NCBI GenBank assembly: GCA_963575745.1
Contig: CAUYUJ010014593.1
Span: 456,008-520,007 of the forward strand
From: Prorocentrum cordatum
Lineage: Eukaryota > Sar > Dinophyceae > Prorocentrales > Prorocentraceae
Direction: 5' to 3'
Length of the DNA stretch: 64,000 bases
The number at the start of each line of letters is the position of its first letter. Positions within the stretch are counted from its first letter, which is position 1. This document shows, piece after piece, positions 53,301-62,284 of this stretch. The notes beneath the pieces are model-generated. The model had not been told where the DNA came from and searched no databases. It was given only the letters and a program-made list of their open reading frames with translations. The translations under genes were made by a program, and so were the position numbers.

Positions 53301-55435
53301 TATCCTAGCCTGGGGCCGAAACGCCTGAGGGATCATGCCAAGAGGCAACGTGTCGATGGTGAGTTTGCCGAACCTCGCGGGTTTTGGGGGCGCAAGTTCG
53401 CCGACCCTCGTGAGGCCAGCTGGCACGGGAGCAACGTTGGCTGTAAAACAGTGTGCCAGAAGCATATTGTTACCATGGCCGAGGGTGCCACTTTCATACG
53501 TAAGCCCCCGAAATTGCAGGTGAAATATCAATACAACACACCACCCTCGAAACCATTTTTCCGCTAGGCACCCCGAGACCATGTAGGACCGTTTGCCCCT
53601 TTCATTCTGTTTTGTACACATACTAATGTTCCCTTAAGTGGGCCACGAATGACATGCGAATCGGTGTAATCTCTTAGCGAATGTGTAATGTCTGTTTTTA
53701 CATGTGGATATCTGTTGATTGCGTGCCCCGTCTTGAATTGTTGAGTGGACTATTTTTTGACATGGATGACTGTCTGGGAGCACGCCGACGAGCACCCGGC
53801 GGCGGCGTGCCAATGATTCATCAAGGGAAAAACACACAGGCACAATTCATCGTCGATCCCAAGGAAAATATGGAAACTATGGGAAGTGGGGGGACAGACA
53901 AAAACCCAGAACATATTGACAAACATGGGGAATCCTGTTATGTGTGTGTGTGTATTTATTTGTGTGTCCCAGGGCCCCTTCGGTGATGCCTTTTTTGTTT
54001 CCTCTCTTCCGAGGTGGTTCGCGGCTTCGAGCCCAGCCAGCAGTATTGGCCGCAAGCCGCCGGCCGTGCGGGCGGCGCTGGGGCCTTCGGCGACGGAGCG
54101 CTGGAGCAGCTCGGGGGGGCGCTGGCGTCTGGGCAGGCCGCGTCCCCGCGGGGCTTCTCCGCGCGGGACGCGGCGCTCGTGGTGCTGCTGGTGGAGCGGC
54201 TGGTCTCTTAGCTGCCCTGATACGCACGTGCTGGAACGCAGCACGCACCGTGCTCAACACGGCTCACGCTCGTGCTGGCTCATGTTTTGACGAACGTATC
54301 GCGTCAGACCTACGTGCTGAATCTGCGTACGCGTTGAGCTCCGTGGCAAGTTGCACTACGGGTTGCAAGTCGCGTATCGGGGCAGATAAGGCTCGTCTCC
54401 GACCAGGAGGAGGCCCTCCTGGAGGAGGCGTACGAGAACTGCTCGCTCTCCCCGCACGGCCGGATCGGCCGCGCGCAGCTGCAGACGGCGCTGGAGCACT
54501 ACCTGGTGCAGTGGATGATGGGCAGCGACCGGGAGACCGCTAACGCGCTGCTCGCGAACAGGTCCATCCTCGAGAGCGGCTTCCCGCACTGGGCCGCGCT
54601 CGCGGACCTCCTGCGGGGCTCTGTGAGGGCGCTGGACTTCAGGCGCCAGCGGGCGATGCAGCCTGGCGCCCTTCGCGCGGAGTACAGCTTCCAGGAGGCC
54701 CGGGCCATCGTGGCCGGGATCACCAGGTCCTTCGCGAGTTTCTGGGACGACGAGTGCAGGGTCATGAAGGAGGGCTTGGTCAAGATGGACACCTACCGCA
54801 CCGGGCGCGTGCCCCTCTCCAAGTTCTACGGCGCGGGGCTCGACACAGAGTGGCGCTACGGGGAGTCGGAGGCATACCTGCGGGGACTTGGCGTGCTGGA
54901 CGAGAGCTCGCGGTGGCTCGGCAAGCAGGTCATCATCACCAACTACATGCACGGGGAGTCCAACTGCATCGTGTCGGGGTCGCACTACAAGGTCTGCTGC
55001 ATGGACGACTGCGAGGGCCTGCTTGGCGAGATTGAGGCCGCCGCTGGCTCGCCAGCGCTGGACCCCCTCGAGCTGCTGGAGCTGGTCGAGAACGTGGCTG
55101 CGCCCACGCTGGCGGCGGACGACGGCACGCCCGCCCTCCCGCGGGCCCTTGCGGCGCAGCTGCGCAGCATCGCTGCCGCCCACGGTGGCGTCGTGCCGCT
55201 GCACGGCCGCCTGTTCGCGCGGTGGCTGCACCTCGCGTTCCCGCACCACTGCCCCCTCCCGCCGCCTGCGGCCTCACACGCGGCGCGCCCCGTGGCCAGC
55301 TTCTCGGACGAGCAGATGGCCACGCGCGAGGAGATGCTCCAGCACGCCGGCGCGGCTGCCGCGGCCGCGGACGAGGCCGAGAATGCGACGGCGGCTGCCG
55401 CCGGGAGCGAGCTGCACCTGATGTCGCACTGGAGC
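50253..55435 (+). CDS. Multi-exon gene for a secreted/organellar protein of unknown function (dinoflagellate family)
   Basis: Five exons are proposed: 50253-50318, 50480-50584 (end tentative), 51102-51236, 54014-54198 and 54391-55435, phases 0, 0, 0 and 2, giving at least 512 residues. Introns are 161 nt (GT-AG), about 517 nt, 2777 nt (GT-AG) and 192 nt (GC-AG). The protein starts with a signal peptide. It has three EF-hand-like helix-loop-helix stretches with incomplete calcium ligands (LPKNGAGLLEAQTLRLVVRR, SLSPHGRIGRAQLQTALEHY, DTYRTGRVPLSKF) and a conserved core with WLGKQVIITNYMHGESNCIV and CCMDDCEG. I recall the same architecture from predicted proteins of several dinoflagellates, with no known function. 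The 3' end is unresolved: after MSHWS at 55435 the frame runs into a TCC microsatellite, and a GT at 55436 may start another intron. Confidence 0.7.
50319..50479 (+). mobile_element. Intron 1 is an introner element (GT-AG)
   Basis: A 156-bp element (50320-50475) has terminal inverted repeats TTACCAGCCTGAAACATATC... and, from the right, TTACCAGCCTCGAACGTATC..., 22 of 25 positions identical. It is flanked by the direct repeat TCAGG (50315-50319 and 50476-50480). The donor GT is formed by the last G of the duplication plus the first T of the element, and the acceptor AG lies in the second duplication copy. Splicing therefore restores exactly one TCAGG and keeps phase 0. Inside, a 20-nt arm (50371-50390) pairs at 19 positions with 50406-50425, so the whole element can fold back. 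This is the structure expected for an intron born by DNA-transposon insertion. Confidence 0.85.
50480..50584 (+). CDS. Exon 2: N-terminal mature region
   Basis: Encodes AQARGAGFLQQQREGAGGVW then SDVRGAIDAALSRSN. The start is fixed by the introner's acceptor. The end is tentative: GCGTGG at 50585 gives a GC donor in phase 0, matching the GC donor of intron 4, but other donors between 50564 and 50590 are possible. Confidence 0.5.
50585..51101 (+). other. Intron 2
   Basis: Ends with TTGTTTTGTTCCCCGACCCT ... CTCGCCGAG, a good pyrimidine tract and AG. Near the left end GTGGCACAAGCATCGATCTTCG resembles the reverse complement of CGAAAATGTATGTTTATGCC at about 51042-51064 (about 17 of 23 matches), hinting at another decayed inverted-repeat element. 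Confidence 0.45.
51102..51236 (+). CDS. Exon 3: first EF-hand-like segment
   Basis: Encodes GARLAELEGALAATWRSLPK, then NGAGLLEAQTLRLVVRRHFS and RASAL. A helix, a short loop and a second helix resemble a calcium-free EF-hand. The exon ends before GTGGTCTCG, so the donor is GT, and the junction to exon 4 reads SAL-VVRGFEP. Confidence 0.6.
52747..53136 (-). CDS. Possible small gene on the opposite strand within intron 3
   Basis: From an ATG at 53136 the minus strand encodes about 129 residues: MSESDAETIEVIESPTTVPD, then HLVEEWNNMKDTINSMQTIT, RFSETLLANLEDFQLRLACL, and a basic end QVRRRAA. Composition is balanced, acidic and helix-rich, which is unusual among frames in this window. I recognise no family. 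It could be a separate gene, an exon of a minus-strand gene, or part of an old element. Upstream minus-strand sequence (53190-53620) is also open but less convincing. Confidence 0.3.
   Translation of the reverse strand: MSESDAETIEVIESPTTVPDHLVEEWNNMKDTINSMQTITSSWVASIPTHRFSETLLANLEDFQLRLACLDSSTQVEPSISIVSDCVHRLGELQIEWNALKPAVKPFLPEVPPIAEAGEPRRQVRRRAA
53824..53980. repeat. AT-rich dispersed repeat, copy 2
   Basis: Sister of 10493-10647 in the same orientation, about 65-70 percent similar by eye. It ends in TGTGTGTGTGTATTTATTTG and TGTCCCAGGGCCC, about 35 nt before the acceptor of intron 3. Confidence 0.7.
54014..54198 (+). CDS. Exon 4
   Basis: Encodes VVRGFEPSQQYWPQAAGRAG, a Gly/Ala-rich linker, then FSARDAALVVLLVERL. 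It ends at phase 2 (GAG CG), with the last codon completed by the first G of exon 5. A TAG just inside the following intron (54208-54210) would truncate the protein if the introner were not spliced. Confidence 0.65.
54199..54390 (+). mobile_element. Intron 4 is a second introner element (GC-AG)
   Basis: A 184-bp element (54207-54390) begins CTTAGCTGCCCTGATACGC, and the reverse complement of its right end is CTTATCTGCCCCGATACGC: 17 of 19 identical. It is flanked by an 8-bp near-perfect duplication, GCTGGTCT (54199-54206) and GCTCGTCT (54391-54398). The donor dinucleotide GC is the start of the left duplication and the acceptor AG is the end of the element. Removing 54199-54390 therefore restores one duplication copy and an uninterrupted frame (ERL-VSDQEE). 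Termini, duplication length and donor differ from the introner in intron 1. Confidence 0.85.
54391..55435 (+). CDS. Exon 5: conserved core
   Basis: About 348 codons starting LVSDQEEALLEEAYENCSLS. Segments in order: a second EF-hand-like stretch (HGRIGRAQLQTALEHYLVQW), SILESGFPHWAALADLL, FQEARAIVAGITRSFASFWD, the third EF-hand-like loop DTYRTGRVPLSKF (54788-54826), the most characteristic block SEAYLRGLGVLDESSRWLGK then QVIITNYMHGESNCIVSGSH, then CCMDDCEGLLGEIEAA, HGRLFARWLHLAFPHHCPLP and an Ala-rich helix before MSHWS. Conservation of these blocks across dinoflagellates is from memory. The cysteines in CCMDDC could bind metal or form disulfides in a secreted protein. Confidence 0.75.
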
Positions 55436-56329
55436 GTGCAGGATCGGAGGAGGGGGGGCCACCGCTGCACACCGCCTTCACCGCCTGGAAGGGGGGCGGG
55501 GGCTTCAGAGGTGGGCTCGGGGGCGCTGGTGGCGCTTGCTCGCCGGGGCGCCCTCGCGGGGAATCCTGCGGGCCTGCACCCCTCCTGCCCCTCCTCCTCC
55601 TCCTCCTCCTCCTCCTCCTCCTCCTCCTCCTCCTCCTCCTCCTCCTCCACGAAGCCGCAGTTCCTGCACTACGCAGGCGGTGGCAGTGGTCAGCCCCCAT
55701 CGCTCCAGAGGGCGCCAACCGAACACTGCTGCGCCTGCGCCGCTCCTGGCCGCCAGCCCTGGGCCCCAGGATCGCGGAGCGCGCGCCTCCCTGGCCAGGC
55801 CAGAGGGCCCACACACGGGCAGCCTGGTCATGGGCCCCTGGTCTGGGCCCCGGCCCTTGTCGTCAGGGCTCTGATGGGGGTCGCCCAATCCCCTCTGTCA
55901 ACGAGGGCAAATCCACCCCGACCCCCATAATCGGCGTTTGCTGAATGGTCCCGTGCGTTTACTAAACAGCGCGTTCTTGTTCGATTTCTTCGCCGGGGGC
56001 GTTTACTAAACGGTTGCGTTGTCGGGGTACTTATTATCGGAGTGGATCTCCAGCCCTCCCCTCTGGCTGACTCGAGAGGTTGGGGGCCACGTGGGCCCGA
56101 TTCCCCCTTTGCCACCCTCCGCTGACCCAGGTTCAGGAGCCACTGAGCGCCCGGCCAGGCTCCGCGACAGGCCCTGGCCAACCCGGACGTGTGCTGGCCC
56201 TTGTCAGCGGTACATGGATGAAGGGGGTTCTCCCAAGATGAACGACGCAGAATTAGCCTGGCGAAGAACCAAACCCTTGGTGAACGAGTGGCGGCGATAA
56301 AGAGGACTGCTCCACGCCGTACGGACATG
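55436..56329. other. 3' region of the host gene; (TCC)n at 55590-55648
   Basis: The exon 5 frame stays open to 55930 but becomes low-complexity, with poly-Ser over a TCC microsatellite, so it is more likely intron or 3' UTR. No polyadenylation signal can be assigned. Further terminal exons may exist but are not identifiable. Confidence 0.4.
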
Positions 56330-56715
56330 TGGCGGGCCGCATGCGACCGCAGCCACTGAGGCCTTCGGTGGAGCTTCCTATCGGGCCACGACACGCTTCG
56401 TGGCCTCTGAGGCTTTCGGTGATGGGGCCACCAAGCGTGTGAAGGGGTGAGCCGAGACGGGGCGGGGCCGCATGCGACCGCAGCCACTAGGGCGGTCGGC
56501 TCATGGGGCCACGAAGATTGTGAGTGGTGCGCCGATATGGAGCGAGGCCACATGCGACCGCAGCCACTGAGGCCTTCGGTGGGGCTCCTCATGGGGCCAC
56601 GAAACGTGAAAATTGTAGGCCGAAATGGGGCGGGGCCGCATGCAACCGCAGCCACTGGGGCCTTCAGTGGAGCTCACTATGGAGCCACGAAATGGGCGAG
56701 AGGTGCGCCGTCCGA
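56330..56715. repeat. ~90-bp satellite, array 2
   Basis: About four units with GGCCTTCGGTGGAGCTTCCT or variants, ATGGGGCCACGAA-CGTG, GTGCGCCGA-ATGG and GGCCGCATGCGACCGCAGCC. The same family as the array at 4168-4655, with the GGCGCCATGCGAAC segment replaced by GGCCGCATGCGACC. Confidence 0.8.
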
Positions 56716-56738
56716 AGTGTTGAGGATGACGATGGTAG

Positions 56739-56740
<2 letters not shown>

Positions 56741-56820
<80 letters not shown>

Positions 56821-56826
56821 AATGAT
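56741..56826. repeat. (ATG)n microsatellite
   Basis: About 28 ATG/GAT units. Confidence 0.95.
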
Positions 56827-57178
56827 GGTCATGGTTGCGGTGATGAGAAGAGGGAGCATGAGGACCAAGAAGATGAAAAGGAGGAAAAAGGGGGAGGAGG
56901 AAGTAGGGAAGGAAGGTGACGCGCGGCGCTGCGATTTCAAGACCAGGACCCAGCACAAAAGGAGGGTTGGGAAAACTGGTCTCGACTGCGCGGACACTGC
57001 GCGCACGTTGCCCGCGTGAGGTCGCGCGTAGACGACATCGTTTCCAATGCAGCGTTCCTCGCTGGCGGCCTGCGCAGGGCACCGCGCAAGGTCGTCCTGT
57101 CATGTCGCGTAAGAGCCTTGGTTTCGTCGCCCAGTGGGGGGTCGGGGAATGAGGCGAGATGCAAGGGCTCCCTCGAGG
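56827..57178. other. No gene recognised
   Basis: Mixed sequence with a short purine run at 56870-56905. Nothing coding is identified. Confidence 0.4.
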
Positions 57179-57321
57179 GCGCGAAGTTATTCGCGCTTCG
57201 CGCTTCGCGGTCCTCGTTCCTTCTCCCCCTCCTCCTCGTCCTCCTATTCTCCCTTTGGGAGGGCGGCGCGAGAGCGCGAAGTTATTCGCGCTTCGCGCTT
57301 CGCGCAGCGCGAAGCGCGAAG
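57179..57321. repeat. Duplicated GCGCGAAG block ending in a perfect hairpin
   Basis: A 31-nt segment beginning GCGCGAAGTTATTCGCGCTT is present at 57179-57209 and exactly again at 57274-57304. At the second copy CTTCGCGCTTCGCGC (57291-57305) and GCGCGAAGCGCGAAG (57307-57321) form a perfect 15-bp inverted repeat around a single A. Confidence 0.85.
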
Positions 57322-57972
57322 TTGGGAGCCCTAGGAGATGCTCACACGTCCTTCTTCCAGGGGCCGTCAAGAGCGAGCGTCCTCCAATTCCACCTCTGCC
57401 CCTGCAGTCGTCCCTGATCAGTAGGTCGGCCCTGCCAGCTCAAGGGTACCCTTGTGTCCTGTGCCTCGCGACACGTGCCTTTTTACACTCCTATGGCGAT
57501 GTGGCCCTCGGAAGGGTCTTGTGTCCTCTCGCGTGTCCTGTCCAATCAAGGCCGACTGTACCCCACCGTTACGTCCCCTCGTCCCCCGACCATGGTCAGA
57601 GACAACGTCAGGGGGGATAGGCTCAGGACGCATCGCCCCCAATCGCCCACTCATCGCCGACAGGGGCCCGATAGCCCACCCCGCCCAGGAACGTGCGGTT
57701 TCGCCTTCGAAGGCCGATCGCCGAACTATCGACGACGTCGTTGATTCCAGCTCGATGCTTCCCCCCCCCCAAGCCGGTCCCGAACGTTGTCCCTCACATG
57801 GGGACCGGTTCGGAGGCGACGATAAGGGGCGAGTAGCGCAGGGGCGGGCAATGCACAGATTCGCCCGGGAGCCTCGCTGAAGGTCTGGGACATCGGCGCC
57901 CCCGGGCTCTGCGCCCCCAGCGGTCGTCGCCGCTGCCGCCGCCGTCGCCGCCGCCGTCGCCGCCGCCGCCGG

Positions 57973-58003
<31 letters not shown>

Positions 58004-58051
58004 CCCGAGCGGTGCCCTCGCGCACGGCCTGGCGCCAGCCCCCCCCCCCCC
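57322..58051. other. No gene recognised; short (GTC)n
   Basis: Contains the 40-bp phrase shared with 42343-42386 (at 57637-57680) and GTC/GCC triplets at 57925-58005. Confidence 0.4.
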
Positions 58052-58240
58052 TGGCGGGAGGAGCTCGCGGCCGACCAGGGCGCGCCGCGCGCCCCGTGGG
58101 GCCGTGGGCCCGCCCGCGGCACGGCCGGCCTGGTGCTGCTGCTGGCACTGACCGCCTCTGGCGCGCTGGGCGCGGCGGCCGCCGCGCGGGGCGGCCAGGG
58201 CTCGGCCCGCACGCGGGGGGAGAGGGCCTACCTGGTCTGA
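58052..58240 (+). CDS. Possible terminal exon with a transmembrane segment
   Basis: After a C13 run the frame reads WREELAADQGAPRAPWGRGP, then GLVLLLALTASGALGAAAAA, then RGGQGSARTRGERAYLV and a TGA at 58238-58240. A polar stretch, a ~20-residue hydrophobic helix and a short basic tail look like the C-terminus of a type I membrane protein. It lies 2.8 kb downstream of the host gene on the same strand and could be its last exon or belong to another gene. No splice link is demonstrated, and GC-rich chance hydrophobicity cannot be excluded. Confidence 0.3.
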   Translation, partial: WREELAADQGAPRAPWGRGPARGTAGLVLLLALTASGALGAAAAARGGQGSARTRGERAYLV

Positions 58241-58255
58241 CGGCTGTTGCGGGCT

Positions 58256-58740
58256 TGCGCCTCGGGAGGAGGAGGAAGAGGAGAAAGGGGCGGCGGAGGC
58301 GGAGGAGGAGGAGGGAGGGGGAGAAGGAGGAGGAGGAGGAGGAGGAGGAGGAGGAGGAGAGGGAGGAGGAGGAGGAGGAGGAGGAGGAGGAGGAGGAGGA
58401 GGAGGAGGAAGAGGAGTAGCAGGAGGAGGAGGAGGAGGAGGAGGAGAGGAGGAGGAGGAGGAGGAGGAGGAGGAGGGAGGAGGACAGAAGGGCAGGGAGG
58501 AGGGAGGAGGAGGAGGGGGAGGAGGAGGAGGTGGGAGGAGGAGGAAGAGGAGGAAGAGGAGGAGGAGTGGGGGGAGGAGGAAGAGGAGGAGGGAGAGGAG
58601 GGAGGAGGGAGGAGGGAGAGAAGAGGGAAGGGGAGGCAGGGAGGAGGGAGAGGAGGAGGGGGGAGGAGGAGGGAAGAGGGAAGAGGAGGCAGGAGGAGGA
58701 GGAGGGAGGAGGGAGGAGGAGGTGGAGAGTGGGAGGGGGT
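58256..58740. repeat. (GGA)n polypurine tract, ~480 bp
   Basis: Nearly pure A/G with GGA, GGGA and AGA units. Together with the tract at 58880-59187 it accounts for the long Ser/Pro/Leu- and Glu/Arg-rich frames here. Confidence 0.95.
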
Positions 58741-58879
58741 GGGAGGAGCGGGAGGCATGGGTGAGGGGCAGGGCGTCCCTGCGCGCGCTGCGCGCTGCGC
58801 GTCCGCCAGACACGGCGCCGCGAGGCGCCGAATCGAGCCGCTGTTGGCAAGGGGGTCGCCGAGGGGGCTGACTATCTCC

Positions 58880-59187
58880 AGCCGTCGTCTCCTCCATCCT
58901 TTGCCTTCTCCTCCTGTTCCTTCTCCTCCTCTTCTTTTTCTTCTTCTGCCTCGTCCTCCCTCCTTCTCCTCCTCCTCCTTCTCCTCCTCCTCCTCCCCCC
59001 CTCCTCCTTCTCTCCTCTCCTCCTCCTCCTCCTCCTCCTCCTCCTCCTCCTCCCCTCCCCCCCCCTCGCTTGAATTTCCTCACCCAGTTTCGTTCTCCTC
59101 CTCCCCCTCGTTTCTCCTCCTCCTCCTCCTCCTCCTCCTCCTCCTCCTCTTTCTCCTCCTGCTCCTCCTCCTCCTCCTCATCCAGGG
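58880..59187. repeat. (CTC)n polypyrimidine tract, ~300 bp
   Basis: Nearly pure C/T, complementary in composition to the preceding polypurine tract, from which it is separated by about 140 bp of mixed sequence. Confidence 0.95.
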
Positions 59188-59795
59188 GGCGTTCCTTTTC
59201 ATTTCCCCCGTCCAGTTCGGAGGATCCTGAACTCCTCGCAGTCGGGCTTTGCACGCCGCCACGCAGCGACGCGTCGGCCACCGCCACTGCCGATGTCGCC
59301 GTCATCCGAGTCGGTGGCCTTGACGAGGGGTGGCGGCGGCAGTGGTAGTGCTGGAACGCGCCCGGAGTTCAGCCAGGCGTGAGGGTGCAATTTTGATTGG
59401 TCGGGTTGCTGCTCTGGGGGGCCTGTATTAAATGGAGGCTGCAGCACCGCTCAACGATGTGCTGTCAACCGAGCCTGCAGGGTGGGTCCGTTTCTTTTCT
59501 GTACACGTCAGTTTTGGTGTTGGCTTCAGCTGTGGTGCACTCCAAAGCGCCTTCGGGCCAGCTTACCCGAACTGGTTTTCTGATTGCACGGGTGCCCCCC
59601 TCCCCCCTCCTCATTCTTCCGAATTTGGTGTTTCCGTTATCTATTATCACCATATTTGCCTTGTCTGCTCGGTTCAGTTGGCCAAGGGACACCCGCCGTG
59701 GCCAGGCAGCGCGCCTCGTGCCCTCAGGGGGGCTCCGATGTTGTCAAAATGGGGCGAAATTGGAGGTGCTTTTTTTTCAGCGAAGCCCCGATTAA
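59188..59795. other. No gene recognised
   Basis: Mixed sequence of lower GC; short frames without motif. Confidence 0.4.
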
Positions 59796-59965
59796 AGGGT
59801 CCTCGAGGAGGAGGCGGCGGAAGAAGGGAAGGAAGGAGGAGGAGGAGGAGGACGAGGAGGAGGAGGAGGAGGAGGAGGAGGAGGAGGAGGAGGAGCAGCA
59901 GGAGGAGGAGGAGGAGGAGGAGGACGACAAAGAGCAGGAGGAGGAGGAGGGACGAGGAGGAATCG
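59796..59965. repeat. (GGA)n purine tract
   Basis: GGA/GAC triplets with AAG interruptions. Confidence 0.9.
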
Positions 59966-61251
59966 AAATCGGACTCGTATCGCTCGTGCGGTCTGCTGCC
60001 CCCCCTCCCTCCCTCCTTGCCCTCGCTCCTGGGTGCGTTCTGCAACCGGCTCGCCGCTGTCGCGCGGCGGAGGACTTCGTGAGCGTGCAGATGACAGGCA
60101 TCCTCCGGCCCTTCGCGGAGTGCGTTCGCCAGCTGCAGGCTGGCTGGGCGTGGGAGGGTGTGAGCCTGGGGCGAGCAGAGATTTTGAACGATTGCAATGA
60201 GGCTCTTCCCCCCCTTCCTCCCACCTCCCTGTCCTCCCCCATCCAGATCCGCCGCTTCCGCCTCCTCCCCCGTATCCTCACCCACGTGGCCGTCTGACAG
60301 GTCAAGGTTTTACTGCCACTTCAGTCAGAATTTGTAGACATGCCAGTAGCATGAGGAGCAGTATTGCCACGACCGTGAATTCAGCGGCGCTTTTGGGAGG
60401 CATGTAGGCGTGGCCGCTTACAAACCGCACAGTGCCATCCGCCAGCGCGCCCAGGATATACGAGACGAGCTGCGCAAGAGGGACAGGACAGAGGGAAACT
60501 CCTCAATGCTCGTCTGTCTTTCTGGGGATGCACTGAGGGATGGAAGTCTGGATCTATGACAAACAGTATTGGAGGCTACAGCACCCCACCGAAAGGACTT
60601 CAGGGGGGCGCGCTTTGCTGCACAACGGAAAGGGAGGCGGTGAGAGTTGCTTGCGTATCGATGTATTCCCCCCTCCCCCGCACACAGGAGAAGGCCCAGC
60701 AAATCAAATACCTGAATTGCTGTGAGAATGTGGTGCGGTGGTTTACGTGCGCTTGGCGATCTGGCAGGACGATGGGTACCAGTACTTCCGATGGATTTGA
60801 ATTTTGTCTGCATTGGACTACTGGGTGCATTGCTGGCCTCTGTCAAATGGCGCACAACTTCCAGGAATATCGCACGACGTATACAGCCGTACCGATGGGG
60901 TAGAGAATGGGCTCATGTACCACCACACCGCAGCAACTTCAAAATATCGAGAGGACTAGGCCGACAGCAACCACCGCTCTGTTGCAGACGAGATGTTCAA
61001 GGAATGTGTCCGTGCAGAAGGCACATCACGTTATTCGTCAACTGGCAGCATGGTTGGGTCACACGGGATACGCGTAAACGGTTGAGGCGGACGACGTGCT
61101 GGTCGATGCATTGAACCAGGGAACCAACGCTACAAGTATTAAGAATGAAGGCTACACGGAGAGTCACGTTGAATACGCCAAGTCAACACGATGGGGCATC
61201 GAGGAGAACACTTCGCATGGGCCTGACTATGATGATATGGTGTAGCTTCAG
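59966..61251. other. No gene recognised
   Basis: Mixed sequence; possibly the decayed upstream part of the relic at 61252-61470. A fragment ACSADEMFKECVRAE-like is hinted at near 60985 but is broken. Confidence 0.35.
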
Positions 61252-61470
61252 ATGGCGATCTGCATCGCTACTTACAGCACTTGGTTGAGGCAGCACAAGA
61301 AATACCATTGGGACGGAGTTCGGGAGGATATAGCACGAGCATGTGAGGAGGCAAGAGGGAATAAGGATTCTCATGAGGTGCACAGAATGGCTATGTTGAT
61401 TGCGCGGGACCGACGAGGACCTCGACGACGCAATTACCGACAGTTGGCGACCAGTGGCGCGATTGAGTAG
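61252..61470 (+). pseudogene. Fragment resembling the pre-RT region of a LINE
   Basis: An ATG-initiated 72-codon frame reads MAICIATYSTWLRQHKKYHW, then DGVREDIARACEEARGNKDS, then AMLIARDRRGPRRRNYRQL. A helical, strongly basic segment with 'W..........A...A....D....R.L....RG..RR' resembles the linker between endonuclease and RT in dinoflagellate LINEs. The match is from memory and no RT motif lies downstream, so the family is tentative. Confidence 0.35.
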
Positions 61471-61639
61471 CGAATGGTCATCTAGAATGCAGCTAGAGGG
61501 CGAGGAGGGAGGTGCTCTGGCTCGAATTGTTGAGCTGGTAGCGTGGCCCGCCTAATGCGCGAACTGCCCGAGTGATGCGAGACAGCGCTCTCAGAAGAGA
61601 TCGAGGAGGAGATCAGCGCTCTCATGAACGAGGCATGGC
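61471..61639. other. Spacer
   Basis: Short mixed sequence; nothing seen. Confidence 0.3.
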
Positions 61640-62284
61640 GGCTTAGGTGCTGGCGAGCGGCACTTCGTGACAGCTGCGCAGCGCGGGCTTCCTGCGCGCG
61701 GACATGCTCCCGAACTGGATAAACATGAGCAGGCAGAACAACGCGCGCCCGGGGCGGGGTGCGAAGAGCGGGAGACGTCGGCCGCTAACCTCGTGCAAGT
61801 CGCGTTGTGGTTCCAGATGAAAGAATACGAGGATGTGAAAGGCTACCCTTGTCTTGGGCCTTCGCCGACTCATGCGAGACCGGCAGGGGCAACCCCGAGG
61901 AGTGTTGCAACGGGGCGGGCGCTTCGCCATGCTGGCCCGCGCCATTGCGAAGGCGTGCTCCAGGAGCTTATTCGCCAGAGGGGCCCACCCAGTCGTGGAG
62001 TCGCGGGCGCGGATGTCTACCGGATAGAAGGAGGGCAGCAGCCGTTCTCGCGCAGCAGGCTTATTCATGGTGGAAAACGCAGAGTGGGCAATCACGCTCC
62101 AAGAGGCTGCGCGCCGCCGACAGCTCTACAGCACTGATCATGAGAGGTCACGTCAGGTGGTAGAGCGTATGTTTCGGGAACGAGATTGGCAGATCATGTC
62201 GTTTCGAGTAGCGCTGGAGGCTTTCGCCCCACCTGGGACCATCAGCAACCGTGCGTATAGCACTTCGCAGTTTCGGATGTACGG
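61640..62284 (+). pseudogene. Protein-like segments in several plus frames
   Basis: ETSAANLVQVALWFQMKEYE near 61775, AMLARAIAKACSRSLFARGA near 61930 and ENAEWAITLQEAARRRQLYS, then RQVVERMFRERDWQIMSFRV (62070-62215) are balanced peptides in different frames. They may continue the same decayed element as 61252-61470. No domain is recognised. Confidence 0.3.

Larger units (their letters stand above)
51237..54013 (+). other. Intron 3 (2777 nt) with repeats and a possible nested ORF
   Basis: GT donor at 51237; the 3' end is CTTTTTTGTTTCCTCTCTTC then CGAG, a strong pyrimidine tract. Contents: three copies of GGAGCGAGCCGCTC (about 51772, 51858 and 51942), a (TA)n/(TG)n tract at 52180-52206, a minus-strand ORF at 52747-53136 and an AT-rich dispersed repeat at 53824-53980. 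AT content is higher than in the exons over much of its length. Confidence 0.6.

Noticed and set aside
55436-55930. Extension of exon 5 as coding through a poly-Ser stretch
   Set aside because: The extension is created by a TCC microsatellite and loses all conserved character after MSHWS; a GT donor lies exactly at that point.
57794-59305. A ~500-residue minus-strand open frame rich in Ser, Pro and Leu
   Set aside because: Almost all of it is encoded by the CTC/GGA tracts; overlapping frames on both strands are equally open, so the length carries no coding information.
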